Shown one piece after another: positions 1 through 8,632 of a stretch of 64,000 nucleotides of DNA. Below the pieces are notes generated by a model, which was not told the origin of the DNA, did not search any database, and saw nothing but the letters and a program-made list of their open reading frames with translations. The DNA lies in contig NZ_NPGA01000014.1 of assembly GCF_002259485.1 (NCBI RefSeq), forward strand, positions 434,001 to 498,000. The letters run 5' to 3'. The DNA comes from Rhodococcus sp. 14-1411-2a. GTDB taxonomy: Bacteria; Actinomycetota; Actinomycetes; Mycobacteriales; Mycobacteriaceae. The number at the start of each line of letters is the position of its first letter. Within the stretch, counting starts at the first letter, position 1. The position numbers and the translations under genes were made by a program.

Positions 1-54
1 GCAGTGCGGAGTGGAAGGCCTGAGCTCGGTTCCTCCTGCTACCTGACGCGGCAG

Positions 55-336
55 CTACTTGACGCGGCCCTCGCGGAGAGTGCGCTCCGCGAGGTCGCGT
101 AGTGGTCCGGTCAGGTTCGAATCGCCGACGCGGCACGAGTGCTCACCCACCGACACGTTCCAGACGAACGTGTCGCGGGCATTCGAGTCGGCCGAGTCGG
201 TGGCCTGCTGATCGGCGATGTACGGCTGCGCGGCCTCGACCAACGACTGCCATTCCGGCTCGTCGGTCTCGACTACTCCGCGCTTGGACATGCCGGCGAC
301 ACCGCCGGTTCGCAGTACCTCGATGCGCAGGCTCAT
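55..336 (-). CDS. Emfourin-like protealysin inhibitor
   Basis: This 93-residue protein opens with the IEVLRTGG segment followed by small residues and a basic stretch, which resembles emfourin, the inhibitor partner of protealysin-like metalloproteases. The ATG at 336 has a GAGGG ribosome site just upstream and lies only ten bases after the stop of the M4 protease gene, so the two are almost certainly cotranscribed. No signal peptide is visible, matching the protease, which also lacks one. A longer reading frame extends upstream inside the protease gene but has neither ribosome site nor family similarity. The inhibitor role is inferred from family and position. Confidence 0.75.
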   Translation of the reverse strand: MSLRIEVLRTGGVAGMSKRGVVETDEPEWQSLVEAAQPYIADQQATDSADSNARDTFVWNVSVGEHSCRVGDSNLTGPLRDLAERTLREGRVK

Positions 337-346
337 TTGCCCTCGA

Positions 347-1435
347 TCACACCCGATCGTCGCTCGGCTTCGGTATGGACTCGATCCCTGTTGTCCGAAC
401 TCCCACGGTAGACCACCCGGTCGACACAGCCTCGGCAACGTCGGAACCGGCTCCGTACCGCTTGTTCGCCGCGGCGAGCGTGGCGGCCGCGAAGCCGGCG
501 AAATCGACCGTAGGAGACAGTCCGCCGACCGTCATCGTGTCGAACCACACCTGCCCGACGCGATCCCAGGCCGGACCGCCCAGCGTGGTGGCGGCGACGG
601 CGAACGCGCGGTTCGGGATACCCGAATTGATGTGCACACCGCCCTCGTCCTCGGTGGTGACGACGAAATCGTCCATGCTGGCCGGCTGCGGATCCTTACC
701 GAGCACGTCGTCGTCGTACGCGGTGCCGGGCTCGAGCAGAGAACGCAACGCTTTCCCCTGAACGGCCGGAAGGAACAGCCCTTCGCCGATCAGCCAGGAC
801 GCGTCCTCGGCGTTCTGCCCGGCGGTGTACTGCTCGACCAGTGCGCCGAACACATCGGAGATCGACTCGTTCAGCGCGCCGGCCTGGTCCTTGTATTCGA
901 GCGGGGTGGTGTACTGCGTGAACCCGTGCGCGAGTTCGTGTGCGATGACGCCGAGCGAGACGGTGAATCGAGCGAACACCTCGCCGTCACCGTCGCCGAA
1001 CACCATGCGCGAGCCGTCCCAGAACGCGTTGTCGTAGTCCTGCCCGTAGTGCACCGTCGCGTCGAGGGGCAGGCCGCTGCCGTCGAGACTCGAGTAGCCG
1101 TAGACCTCGTCGAAGAATGCGTACGTGGCCCCGAGACCGTCGTACGCTTCGTCGGTCGCAGCGTCGCCGGTTGCTTCCTCGCCCTCGGCGCGCACCTGCT
1201 GGCCGGGGAGATCCCTGGTGGACTTCGCGTCGGAGATCGTGCGTTCGAGCGTGCCGCCGGTGCGCGGAGCGATGGCGGTGCGCGCCTGCACCACCTCGCG
1301 TCCCGCACGCATTTCACGATCGGCGAGCAGTGTGGCGCGAGCGCCCGCACCCTGGAGCCTTTCGAGCAGGAACGGTGGAACAACCCCGTGGAAGTGCTGG
1401 CTGCGCGATGATCCGGAATCGAGAACTGACGTCAT
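347..1435 (-). CDS. M4 metalloprotease, protealysin-like
   Basis: A 362-residue thermolysin-family zinc endopeptidase. The zinc motif HELAH is at about residues 166-170, the third ligand is the Glu in NESISD near 190, and the VHINSGIPNRAF segment carries the transition-state His. The N-terminus has a short propeptide with PPFLLERL, the PPL-type motif of protealysin-like precursors, instead of the long thermolysin prepropeptide, and there is no signal peptide. The start is ATG at 1435 with a G-rich ribosome site. Protealysin-like enzymes are typically encoded beside an emfourin inhibitor, as here. The natural substrate cannot be read from the sequence. Confidence 0.9.
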   Translation of the reverse strand: MTSVLDSGSSRSQHFHGVVPPFLLERLQGAGARATLLADREMRAGREVVQARTAIAPRTGGTLERTISDAKSTRDLPGQQVRAEGEEATGDAATDEAYDGLGATYAFFDEVYGYSSLDGSGLPLDATVHYGQDYDNAFWDGSRMVFGDGDGEVFARFTVSLGVIAHELAHGFTQYTTPLEYKDQAGALNESISDVFGALVEQYTAGQNAEDASWLIGEGLFLPAVQGKALRSLLEPGTAYDDDVLGKDPQPASMDDFVVTTEDEGGVHINSGIPNRAFAVAATTLGGPAWDRVGQVWFDTMTVGGLSPTVDFAGFAAATLAAANKRYGAGSDVAEAVSTGWSTVGVRTTGIESIPKPSDDRV

Positions 1436-1522
1436 ACTCGGTGACCCCCTAGGTCCGTGGCATGTGCGGTGATGGTTTCAGTGTGCCCGAGGGCACCGAC
1501 ACAGTCGGTCTCGTCGGTGAGA

Positions 1523-2272
1523 TCACGCGCCCATCGTGGACAGGTCGACGCCGTCCACCTCGCTCGGCGGACGAAGCGCAGTGACGGTCGCCCAGTGTCG
1601 GGCCAGCAGGGAGGCGTCGGAATCGTCGTCCTCGGCTCGGATCTCGTCGAAGCGAACGGTGACGAAATCCTCCCCGCGATCGCCTATCTCGGCCTGTACC
1701 GCGCCGTAGCGGGCGAGCGATGCCGGCACGATCCCCGCCAGATCCGCCAGCGGAACGTCCGGGATGTTGACGTTGACGACGGCGTCGGACGGTCCGTGCG
1801 ACACCATCCACGTCACCGCGAGGTGTGCGACGTGCTCGGCGGTGTCCCAGTGAGCAGGCTCGGTGGCGATCGACGACAGGGCCATGGCCGGAACTCCATG
1901 GGTCAGCGCAGTCAATGCGGCCCCGACGGTGCCCGAATGCAGAACGGCTGCACCGGTGTTGGGGCCGTGGTTGATGCCCGAGAGCACCAGGTCCGGCGCG
2001 TCGCCGAAGGCTCCTCGGGTGGCGACGAACGCGATCAGAGCGGGCGACGCCTGCACCGCGTACGCCGGGACATCGGGCAGACCGTCGATCTCCACCGCTG
2101 CGACGCCCAGATGATCGTCGACGCCCATGCCGGTCAACGATGCGCTGGCCCCGCTGCGCTCCTCGTGGGGCGCGGCGACGACGACATCGAGACCGGCAGC
2201 GACAGCCACCCGCGCGAGCAGGGCGATGCCCGCGCTGTGCACGCCGTCGTCGTTGGTGATCAGGGCTCTCAT
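1523..2272 (-). CDS. surE: 5'/3'-nucleotidase SurE
   Basis: A 249-residue SurE-family phosphatase. The N-terminal ITNDDG motif supplies the metal-binding Asp pair, and the LSGINHGPNTG segment is the other family signature. SurE removes phosphate from nucleoside 5'- and 3'-monophosphates and sometimes short polyphosphate, in the cytoplasm. Its start overlaps the end of the upstream PfkB-type kinase by four bases, so translation of the two is probably coupled. This puts a kinase and a phosphatase in one transcript. Confidence 0.93.
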   Translation of the reverse strand: MRALITNDDGVHSAGIALLARVAVAAGLDVVVAAPHEERSGASASLTGMGVDDHLGVAAVEIDGLPDVPAYAVQASPALIAFVATRGAFGDAPDLVLSGINHGPNTGAAVLHSGTVGAALTALTHGVPAMALSSIATEPAHWDTAEHVAHLAVTWMVSHGPSDAVVNVNIPDVPLADLAGIVPASLARYGAVQAEIGDRGEDFVTVRFDEIRAEDDDSDASLLARHWATVTALRPPSEVDGVDLSTMGA

Positions 2273-3222
2273 TTCTTGCCTGCCTTCTTGTACGGACGAA
2301 CCTCCACGGATTCGGTCAGGCCGAGAACCAGGTCGCGTCGCCCGCTGCCGAGGCCGCGTCGGGTGACGTTGGCCGTGCCCGCGCCGCCGCCGAGACGCAA
2401 CGCCTCCGGGACCGACAATCCCTGCGCGAGCCCTGCGGCGATGCCGGCACTCATCGAATCGCCTGCTCCGTGGTGATCGACCATGCGTAGACCCGGCGTG
2501 ACAATTTCGAGCACGTCGCCGTCCACCAATGCCAGGGCTGGATCTCCGGCCCGCGAGATCACGACGATCTCCGCGCCGTCATCGTGCATCTTCCGCATCG
2601 AGTCGATGAGGTGCGCCGGGTCCTCGGACTCGGCCCGGCCGTCGGCGATGAGGTCCTCGTGGCTGACCTTGAGCACCGTGAGGCCGCCGGCGAGCGCAGC
2701 GATCATGGTCGGCCCGGACAGGTCGGCCACCACCGTCTTGCCCAGGGCGGTGAGGTCCGCGCACAGCCGCTCGTACACCTCGGGTGGAACGATGTCGTCT
2801 TCGTGCGGTCCGCCGAGGATGGCGACGTCGCTGCGGGCACCGGCTGCGAGTGCCGCGCTGAACAGGTCGTCGAGCGCATGCCTGGCCAGGGGCGGCGGGT
2901 CGACCGTGGCAAGGATTTCACGCTCACCGCTACGGCGATCGTGCACGTACGAGCCGCTCTCCTGGCCGATGTCGACCGAGACGACGGAGATGCCCTCCCG
3001 CTCGACGATGTCGCGCAGAATGCCCCCGATCTCGCCGCCGAACACTCCCGTCAGTGTGACGTCGAGACCGAGCACCGTGGCCATCCGGGCGATCCAGTGG
3101 CCCTGACCACCCGCGTGCACGTGCAGTTCGGTGTTGCCGTTGGGAGCTTTGTCGAGGGTCACCGTCAACAGCGGAGACGGAGCGAAGACGAGGGCACTGA
3201 GGGATTCAGAGGAAGGAGGCAT
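2269..3222 (-). CDS. PfkB-family sugar kinase
   Basis: A 317-residue ribokinase/PfkB-fold kinase. The GGQG motif near residue 38 and the terminal GAGDS motif at about 252-256, holding the catalytic Asp, are both present. The HVHAGGQGHWIA region resembles the substrate end of 1-phosphofructokinase/tagatose-6-phosphate kinase-like proteins more than ribokinases. The substrate is not determined. The gene overlaps surE by four bases (ATGA). No sugar transporter or PTS gene lies nearby that would point to fructose 1-phosphate. Confidence 0.8.
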   Translation of the reverse strand: MPPSSESLSALVFAPSPLLTVTLDKAPNGNTELHVHAGGQGHWIARMATVLGLDVTLTGVFGGEIGGILRDIVEREGISVVSVDIGQESGSYVHDRRSGEREILATVDPPPLARHALDDLFSAALAAGARSDVAILGGPHEDDIVPPEVYERLCADLTALGKTVVADLSGPTMIAALAGGLTVLKVSHEDLIADGRAESEDPAHLIDSMRKMHDDGAEIVVISRAGDPALALVDGDVLEIVTPGLRMVDHHGAGDSMSAGIAAGLAQGLSVPEALRLGGGAGTANVTRRGLGSGRRDLVLGLTESVEVRPYKKAGKK

Positions 3223-3277
3223 CGACTGCGAATGCCCGATATGTCAGGACCGAAACGGCTGGTGCTCGGCGATAGCC

Positions 3278-4951
3278 TCAGAAGCGACGACGCAGACGCA
3301 TTCCGATCGGGCGGCCGTCGGGATCCACGAACAGGCGATAGGCGAATGCGGCGAGTCGCTGTTGCCACACCGGTGGCACGGAGATCTCGTGTCGGCGAAG
3401 CCTGCCGGCAGGGCGCGGGCCCGAGGACGGGTTGTGGTGCCACTCGTCGAGCGCGGTTGCACTTGCCGAGATGGCGTCGAAGAATGCCTGCGGGTCCACC
3501 AGATCGGCGTCGTCACCGTCGGCCCGGCCGAGGTGTTCGCGAATCAGTTCCAGGCGCAGGTTGCGGGCGTGGGTTCGGGCACCGTCGCCCAATCCGGCGG
3601 GGTCGAGAGGTTCGCGGTCGTCGTGTTCGTCGTCGACGATCGCCGCCGTCAGCTCCGAATCGTGAGTCCAGGAGCGACGATTGAAGTTGTCCGAGCCCAC
3701 CGCGGTCCACACGTCGTCGATGATGCAGACCTTCGAATGCACGTAAACCGGTATGCCGCGGTCGTTTTCGATGTCGAGAACCAACACGCGATCGCCACCG
3801 GCGGCGCGGATGACCTCCAACGCAGCCGAGTGTCCCAGCAGCGCAGACGGAATGGTGAGTGCACTGTCGTCGTCGAGATGCTTGGGAACCACCACCACCA
3901 AGCGCAGGTTCGGCTTACGGCGCAGTGCCGCGGCGAAGACGCGTGCGACATCCACCGACCACAGGTACTGGTCCTCGATGTAGATCAGCTCGGTTGCCCG
4001 GTTGAGCGCCTTGGCGTATGCCCGTGCCGCGCTGCGCTCGCCCTTGGTGGCGAACGGGTAGGCGGGGCGTCGACGCGGGTAGGTGCGCAACAACTGCACC
4101 GAGCACGTGCCCTGCGGTTCCGGCGGTGCAGCCGCAGGCGGCAGTTCCGACGGCTCCCGAGTCACTCCGCGCAGCATGTCGGGGATGGCGTGCCAGGGGA
4201 GGCGGGACAGGGCTGCGGGATCCTCCCAGCGCTCGCGGAAGACGTCCTCGACGTCCCGCACCGCGGGTCCCTCCAACTGGACCTGCACGTCGTGCCAGGC
4301 CGCGATCTCGCCGTACTCGGGAGGGAAGGGACGGGAGACCGGATCGCCGAAATGATCGGCGTCGTCGCGTCGAGCACGGGCCAGGTCGATGCCGCCCACG
4401 AACGCGACGTCGGGCAGATCTTTCCTGCCGTACCGCACCACCACGAACTTCTGGTGGTGGCTTCCGGTGACCAGCACGCGCTGGTCGAGGATCACCTCGC
4501 CGCCTGCCTCTTCGAGCTTCATGGCGAGCTTGCGATTCTTCGGGCCGGTGAATCCGAGCGTCTCCATGTGCGAGCGCCACACCATGCCCTTCACGACGCC
4601 ACCGCGGTGCGCGACGGCCGTGAGCGCGTCCTCGACGGTCACGCCGTCGTCGGTGAGCAGCTGTTCCGGATCTCCGCGCCAATCGGTGAACAGCACCAGG
4701 TCGTCGCGCTCGGTGCGGTCGAGGGCTCGGGCGAGTGCGGCGAAATAGGTCTTGCCGTGCACCAGGTTCTCGACGCGGTTGCCCTCGGTCCAGGCGGTGA
4801 TTCGGGTGTCGTCGTTGCCGCGCTCGACGGCAGTGAGGAACCAGGGGTGCGCCGGATCGAAGTGTCGCTCCGGTGCGATGAGGGCGGAGGTGGATCTGCC
4901 GAGGCTCTCGGCGACACCGTCGACGACGCGCCGGATGCGCTGCACTATCAC
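3278..4951 (-). CDS. Phospholipase D-like protein
   Basis: A 557-residue protein of the PLD superfamily with two HKD-type half-sites: HHQKF near residue 165, followed by VAFVGGIDL, and VYVHSKVCIIDD in the second half, followed by VGSDNFNRRSW. Two such motifs in one chain form one active site that works through a phospho-His intermediate. There is no obvious signal peptide or membrane segment. The start appears to be GTG at 4951; a short spacer separates it from the divergent aldo/keto reductase. Whether it acts on phospholipid, as a synthase or on another phosphodiester is unknown. Confidence 0.85.
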   Translation of the reverse strand: MIVQRIRRVVDGVAESLGRSTSALIAPERHFDPAHPWFLTAVERGNDDTRITAWTEGNRVENLVHGKTYFAALARALDRTERDDLVLFTDWRGDPEQLLTDDGVTVEDALTAVAHRGGVVKGMVWRSHMETLGFTGPKNRKLAMKLEEAGGEVILDQRVLVTGSHHQKFVVVRYGRKDLPDVAFVGGIDLARARRDDADHFGDPVSRPFPPEYGEIAAWHDVQVQLEGPAVRDVEDVFRERWEDPAALSRLPWHAIPDMLRGVTREPSELPPAAAPPEPQGTCSVQLLRTYPRRRPAYPFATKGERSAARAYAKALNRATELIYIEDQYLWSVDVARVFAAALRRKPNLRLVVVVPKHLDDDSALTIPSALLGHSAALEVIRAAGGDRVLVLDIENDRGIPVYVHSKVCIIDDVWTAVGSDNFNRRSWTHDSELTAAIVDDEHDDREPLDPAGLGDGARTHARNLRLELIREHLGRADGDDADLVDPQAFFDAISASATALDEWHHNPSSGPRPAGRLRRHEISVPPVWQQRLAAFAYRLFVDPDGRPIGMRLRRRF

Positions 4952-5005
4952 GTTGGCATCATTTCATCCGGTTTGAAGCGCGGGGAGGGCGGGCACCCGA
5001 GCGAT

Positions 5006-5854
5006 ATGACTCAGGTACCCAACGTCACGCTCAGAAACGGCAAGCAGATCCCGCAGCTCGGCTTCGGCGTGTTCCAGATCGATCCCGAGAAGACTGCGCA
5101 GGCCGTCGAGACGGCCCTCGAGATCGGCTACCGCCACATCGACACCGCCGAGATGTACGGCAACGAGAAGCAGGTCGGCGAAGGTATTCGGAACTCGGGT
5201 ATCGACCGCGACTCGGTGTTCGTCACCAGCAAACTCAACAACGGCTTCCACAAGCCCGACGACGCGCGCAAGGCGTTCGACAAGACGCTCAGTGACCTCG
5301 GTACCGACCACGTGGATCTTTTCCTCATCCACTGGCCGCTGCCCACCCGCTACGACGGCGACTTCGTCTCCACCTGGAAGACGCTGGAGGAGTTCGCCGC
5401 AGACGGCCGTGCACGCAGCATCGGCGTCTCCAACTTTCAGCCCGCCCACCTCGATCGCCTGGCGGAGGAGACCGAGACGGTCCCCGCGGTGAACCAGATC
5501 GAAGTGCACCCGTACTTCGTCAACAACGACGTCTGGGCCTACGGCCGCGAGCATGCGATCCCCACCGAGGCGTGGTCTCCGATCGCCCAGGGCAATGTTC
5601 TCGACGACGCGGAATTGAAGCGAATCGCCGACGCGGCAGGCAAATCCGTCGCACAGGTGGTGCTCCGCTGGCACATCCAGCGCGGAAACATCATCTTCCC
5701 GAAGTCGGTCACGCCGGAGCGAGTGAAAGCCAATTTCGACATCTTCGACTTCGAGCTCAGCTCGGCAGATGTGGATGCCATCACGGCTCTGGACAAGGGT
5801 GAGCAGGGTCGTACCGGACCGAACCCGGACACCTTCGACATGATCCCCGACTGA
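5006..5854 (+). CDS. Aldo/keto reductase (AKR5-like)
   Basis: A 282-residue NADPH-dependent reductase of the 2,5-diketo-gluconate reductase type. The expected tetrad is present: Asp and Tyr in DTAEMYGNE, Lys in TSKLNNG and His in LIHWPLP. The C-terminal IFPKSVTPERVKANFDIFDF is the family cofactor-binding segment. I place the start at ATG 5006, which gives the MTQVPNVTLRNG N-terminus usual for the family. The frame stays open far upstream but is antisense to the PLD gene there. A strong hairpin follows the stop. Confidence 0.9.
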   Translation: MTQVPNVTLRNGKQIPQLGFGVFQIDPEKTAQAVETALEIGYRHIDTAEMYGNEKQVGEGIRNSGIDRDSVFVTSKLNNGFHKPDDARKAFDKTLSDLGTDHVDLFLIHWPLPTRYDGDFVSTWKTLEEFAADGRARSIGVSNFQPAHLDRLAEETETVPAVNQIEVHPYFVNNDVWAYGREHAIPTEAWSPIAQGNVLDDAELKRIADAAGKSVAQVVLRWHIQRGNIIFPKSVTPERVKANFDIFDFELSSADVDAITALDKGEQGRTGPNPDTFDMIPD

Positions 5855-5865
5855 TCACGTAACCC

Positions 5866-5901
5866 TGTGGGCTCGAACATCTTCGGATGTTCGAGCCCAC
5901 A
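5866..5901. terminator. Bidirectional hairpin terminator with TTCG loop
   Basis: A perfect 16-bp inverted repeat (arms 5866-5881 and 5886-5901) closed by the stable tetraloop TTCG sits between the convergent aldo/keto reductase and CoA-transferase genes. There is no long T-run, as is common in high-GC actinobacteria. Confidence 0.85.
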
Positions 5902-5910
5902 GTCGTTCGA

Positions 5911-6549
5911 TCAGTGCTTCAGGGCCGATCCTGTTGCCGCGGTGACCTGCTCGGTGGTCACGCCCGGTGCGAGTTCGACCAGTTCGAGGGTGCCGTCGCC
6001 GACGACGTCGATGACGGCGAGGTTGGTGATGATGCGATCGACGACGCCTTGGCCGGTCAGCGGCAGGGTGCAGGCGTCGAGGATTTTCGGGTTACCGTCG
6101 CGGTCGGTGTGTTCCATGACGACGATGACGCGCCGGGCACCGTGCACGAGGTCCATCGCGCCGCCCATACCTTTGACCATCTTGCCGGGCACCATCCAGT
6201 TGGCGAGGTCGCCGGTGCACGAGACCTGCATGCCGCCGAGTACGGCGGTGTCGATGTGGCCGCCGCGGATCATGCCGAAGCTCAGTGACGAATCGAAGTA
6301 TGCGGCACCGGGATTGACGGTGACGGTTTCCTTGCCTGCGTTGATGAGGTTGGCGTCGACTTCGTCCTCGGTGGGGTAGGGCCCGGTGCCGAGGATACCG
6401 TTCTCCGAGTGCAGGGTGACCTTGACCGCGTCGGTCAGGTATCCCGGGATCAAGGTCGGTAGTCCGATGCCGAGGTTGACGTATTCGCCGTCGACCATCT
6501 CCGCTGCGGCGCGTTCGGCAATCTGGTCGCGGGTCCATCCTGTGCTCAT
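5911..6549 (-). CDS. scoB: 3-oxoacid CoA-transferase subunit B
   Basis: A 212-residue beta subunit of an acetoacetate/3-oxoadipate-type CoA-transferase. The LHSENGILG motif carries the catalytic Glu that forms the glutamyl-CoA thioester, and the GMGGAMDLV segment is typical. With subunit A it moves CoA from succinyl-CoA to a 3-oxoacid. ATG at 6549 overlaps the stop of subunit A by four bases. Sequence alone does not separate the acetoacetate (sco) from the 3-oxoadipate (pcaJ) enzyme. No protocatechuate genes are in the window, but the divergent IclR regulator leaves pca possible. Confidence 0.9.
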   Translation of the reverse strand: MSTGWTRDQIAERAAAEMVDGEYVNLGIGLPTLIPGYLTDAVKVTLHSENGILGTGPYPTEDEVDANLINAGKETVTVNPGAAYFDSSLSFGMIRGGHIDTAVLGGMQVSCTGDLANWMVPGKMVKGMGGAMDLVHGARRVIVVMEHTDRDGNPKILDACTLPLTGQGVVDRIITNLAVIDVVGDGTLELVELAPGVTTEQVTAATGSALKH

Positions 6550-7307
6550 GCTCGAACTCCTGAACTGACGGTGCGCTTTTCGATGCGCCTGTCCTGTGGG
6601 CCGGTGTGTACGACGCGTTGGACGAACACGCCGGGCAGATGTACGTGGGCCGGGTCGATTTCGCCCGGTTCCACGAGGTTCTCGACCTGGGCGATGGTGA
6701 TCTTTCCTGCCATCGCGGCCAGGGGGTTGAAGTTCATCGCAGTTTTGTCGAACACGAGATTGCCTGCGGTGTCGCCGATTTCGGCGTGCACGAGTGCGAA
6801 GTCGGCGTTGATCGACTCTTCGAGTACGTACCTTTTGTCGCCGAACACTCGGGTCTCCTTGGGTGGGGAGGCGATCGAGACGGAGCCGTCGGGGTCGTAG
6901 CGCCAGGGCATTCCGCCGTCGGCGATGGGGCTGCCGACTCCTGCGGGGGTGAAGAATGCGGGGATTCCGGTGCCTCCGGCGCGGAGTCGTTCGGCGAGTG
7001 TTCCCTGTGGGGTCAGTTCCACTTCGAGTTCGCCGGCGAGGTACTGCCGGGCGAACTCTTTGTTCTCGCCGACGTAAGAGGCGGTGACGCGGCGGATTCG
7101 TCCGGCGGCCAGCAGGATTCCGAGTCCGTAGCCGTCGACGCCGCAGTTGTTGGAGAATACTTCGAGCTCGGTGGCGTCGGTGTTGGCGATGGCCTCGATG
7201 AGTGCGTCGGGGATGCCGCACAGTCCGAAGCCGCCGACCGCGAGGGTCGCTCCTCGGCCGATGTCCGCAACCGCGTCGGCGGCGGACGCGTAGGTCTTTC
7301 CAGTCAC
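6546..7307 (-). CDS. scoA: 3-oxoacid CoA-transferase subunit A
   Basis: A 253-residue alpha subunit. The glycine-rich [16 protein letters not shown] near the N-terminus and the [12 protein letters not shown] segment are family signatures of the CoA-binding subunit. It is the promoter-proximal gene of the pair and overlaps subunit B by four bases, consistent with equimolar synthesis. The 143-base spacer to the divergent IclR gene carries three similar elements that are likely operator half-sites. Confidence 0.9.
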   Translation of the reverse strand: MTGKTYASAADAVADIGRGATLAVGGFGLCGIPDALIEAIANTDATELEVFSNNCGVDGYGLGILLAAGRIRRVTASYVGENKEFARQYLAGELEVELTPQGTLAERLRAGGTGIPAFFTPAGVGSPIADGGMPWRYDPDGSVSIASPPKETRVFGDKRYVLEESINADFALVHAEIGDTAGNLVFDKTAMNFNPLAAMAGKITIAQVENLVEPGEIDPAHVHLPGVFVQRVVHTGPQDRRIEKRTVSSGVRA

Positions 7308-7367
7308 TTGCAGCTCCTGATGTGTTCGTTGAGCAAACGTTGTAGTCAGTCAACCTGAGCTGTGTAT

Positions 7368-7437
7368 TTCGGTGAAGCGAATGCTGGTATCTGCTCGTTC
7401 GGTGAACGGATGTGGACTAGGCGTCCGGTGAGTGGAC
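7368..7437. promoter_or_regulatory. Three operator-like repeats before the IclR gene
   Basis: The scoA/iclR spacer contains three copies of TYCGGTGARYGG-like sequence: TTCGGTGAAGCG at 7368, TTCGGTGAACGG at 7398 and TCCGGTGAGTGG at 7424. Two are embedded in short palindromes, GTTCGGTGAAC (7397-7407) and GTCC-N7-GGAC (7423-7437). IclR proteins commonly bind repeated 10-15 bp sites in such spacers. The function is inferred. Confidence 0.55.
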
Positions 7438-7450
7438 GTACGATGGCCGG

Positions 7451-8224
7451 GTGACGACACCGGATGCCAACGCAAGTGTGATCGACAAGATCTGTTCGTT
7501 GCTGCGCGCAGCGGGGAGCGAGGAGCCGTCGGGTGCCTCGACCACCGCGCTCGCGCGGGCGACCGGTATCGCGCGACCGACCGCACATCGCCTACTGGCG
7601 TCGCTCGCCGACCAAGGATTCGTCGACCGTGACGCGACCGGCCACTGGTCACTGGGCCCGGAGATCTATCTACTCGGATCGATGGCGGCATTGCGGTACG
7701 ACATCACCGACCAGGCTCGAAAGATAGTGCAGGCGTTGGCCACCGAGAGCGGAGAGAGCGCGTTCCTCTCGGCCCGGCGCGGTGCGGAGACCGTGTGCTT
7801 GCTTCGGGTGGAAGGGAGCTTTCCGTTGCGCTCGCACGTGTTGTACGAGGGCATTCGGCTACCGCTCGGGGTGGCGTCCGCCGGTTTGGCCATTCTTGCG
7901 CACCTGCCCGATCGGGAGGTCGACAAGTACCTCGGCGACGTCGACCTGGTGCCGGAGTGGGGCGAGACTCATTCCGCGCCAGCGATTCGGCACCGCGTCG
8001 GCCACACTCGGACAACAGGTTTCGCCGTCAATCCAGGTTTGCTCGTGGAAGGCAGCTGGGGTCTGGGTGCTGCTGTGTTCGACCGCGCCGGAGGTCCTGC
8101 GTGGGCACTGAGCCTGACGGGCGTCGAGACGCGATTCCGTGACGACCGACGCCGGGAATTGGGCAAGATGCTGCTCGACGCGGCACACCGACTCACCGTG
8201 CAACTGGGGGAGCGGCCCGCTTAG
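7451..8224 (+). CDS. IclR-family transcriptional regulator
   Basis: A 257-residue regulator. An N-terminal winged helix-turn-helix covers about residues 10-75 (TALARATGIARPTAHRLLAS is the recognition helix region) and is followed by the IclR effector domain with SGESAFLSARRG and LPLGVASAGLAILA. The start is GTG at 7451. It is divergent from the CoA-transferase operon and probably controls it in response to an organic acid. The gene ends in a 4-base convergent overlap with the small repeat protein. Confidence 0.9.
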   Translation: MTTPDANASVIDKICSLLRAAGSEEPSGASTTALARATGIARPTAHRLLASLADQGFVDRDATGHWSLGPEIYLLGSMAALRYDITDQARKIVQALATESGESAFLSARRGAETVCLLRVEGSFPLRSHVLYEGIRLPLGVASAGLAILAHLPDREVDKYLGDVDLVPEWGETHSAPAIRHRVGHTRTTGFAVNPGLLVEGSWGLGAAVFDRAGGPAWALSLTGVETRFRDDRRRELGKMLLDAAHRLTVQLGERPA

Positions 8225-8490
8225 CTATCTAGTTCCTCCAGAATGTCCGCGGCGTCTTGGCTGCCTGCGGCGGCCAATCTCTGCAACTCGGCGCGGTCGC
8301 CAACTTCACCGGCGAGCTCGACGAGGATGTCGACGGCATCGCTGCTGCCTGCGTCGGCGAGAGAGCGGAGTTCTTCGAGGTCGTTGCGCTCGCCTGCAAG
8401 CTCTACCAACTGGTCGATGGCATCCTGATCGCCGCCGGCCGCAAGCCGGCGTAATTCGATCGGTGCCGACTTCGAATCGGGCTCGCTCAT
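8221..8490 (-). CDS. Small protein of 28-residue helical repeats
   Basis: An 89-residue acidic protein made almost entirely of 28-residue repeats: residues 12-39, 40-67 and a 22-residue partial at 68-89. Each starts EL(R/Q)xLA and contains DAxDxLxEL. The pattern predicts paired short helices in a TPR/Sel1-like solenoid, so a protein-binding role is plausible. I chose ATG at 8490; the frame continues upstream but its extra residues are Arg/Ser-rich and lack the repeat. No strong ribosome site is visible. It converges on the IclR gene with a 4-base overlap. Function unknown. Confidence 0.7.
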   Translation of the reverse strand: MSEPDSKSAPIELRRLAAGGDQDAIDQLVELAGERNDLEELRSLADAGSSDAVDILVELAGEVGDRAELQRLAAAGSQDAADILEELDS

Positions 8491-8590
8491 GGAGTGGAGT
8501 GTAGAACGATTCCGCGGATAGCGGCAGGTGAGCCGGTGCTTTTTCGGCTCGAGCGTTCTTGTCGGTGGGTCGGGATAGTCTTCTTTCAGT

Positions 8591-8606
8591 TCGAACGCAC
8601 GTTCTG
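8591..8606 (+). promoter_or_regulatory. LexA/SOS-box-like site
   Basis: TCGAACGCACGTTCTG lies 27 bases before the DUF222/HNH start codon. It matches the actinobacterial LexA consensus TCGAAC-N4-GTTCGA at 10 of 12 defined positions. DUF222/HNH (13E12-type) genes in mycobacteria are known members of the DNA-damage regulon, which supports the call. Confidence 0.65.
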
Positions 8607-8632
8607 AAATCTTGCTCACCGGGGGGTGAAAA

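Noticed and set aside
111-124. GGTTCGAATC, resembling a tRNA T-loop
   Set aside because: It lies inside the emfourin-like coding sequence and no acceptor or anticodon stem surrounds it.
5866-5901. TCGAAC/GTTCGA arms resembling a LexA box
   Set aside because: The spacing is ten bases, not four, and the element is a longer perfect hairpin between convergent genes.
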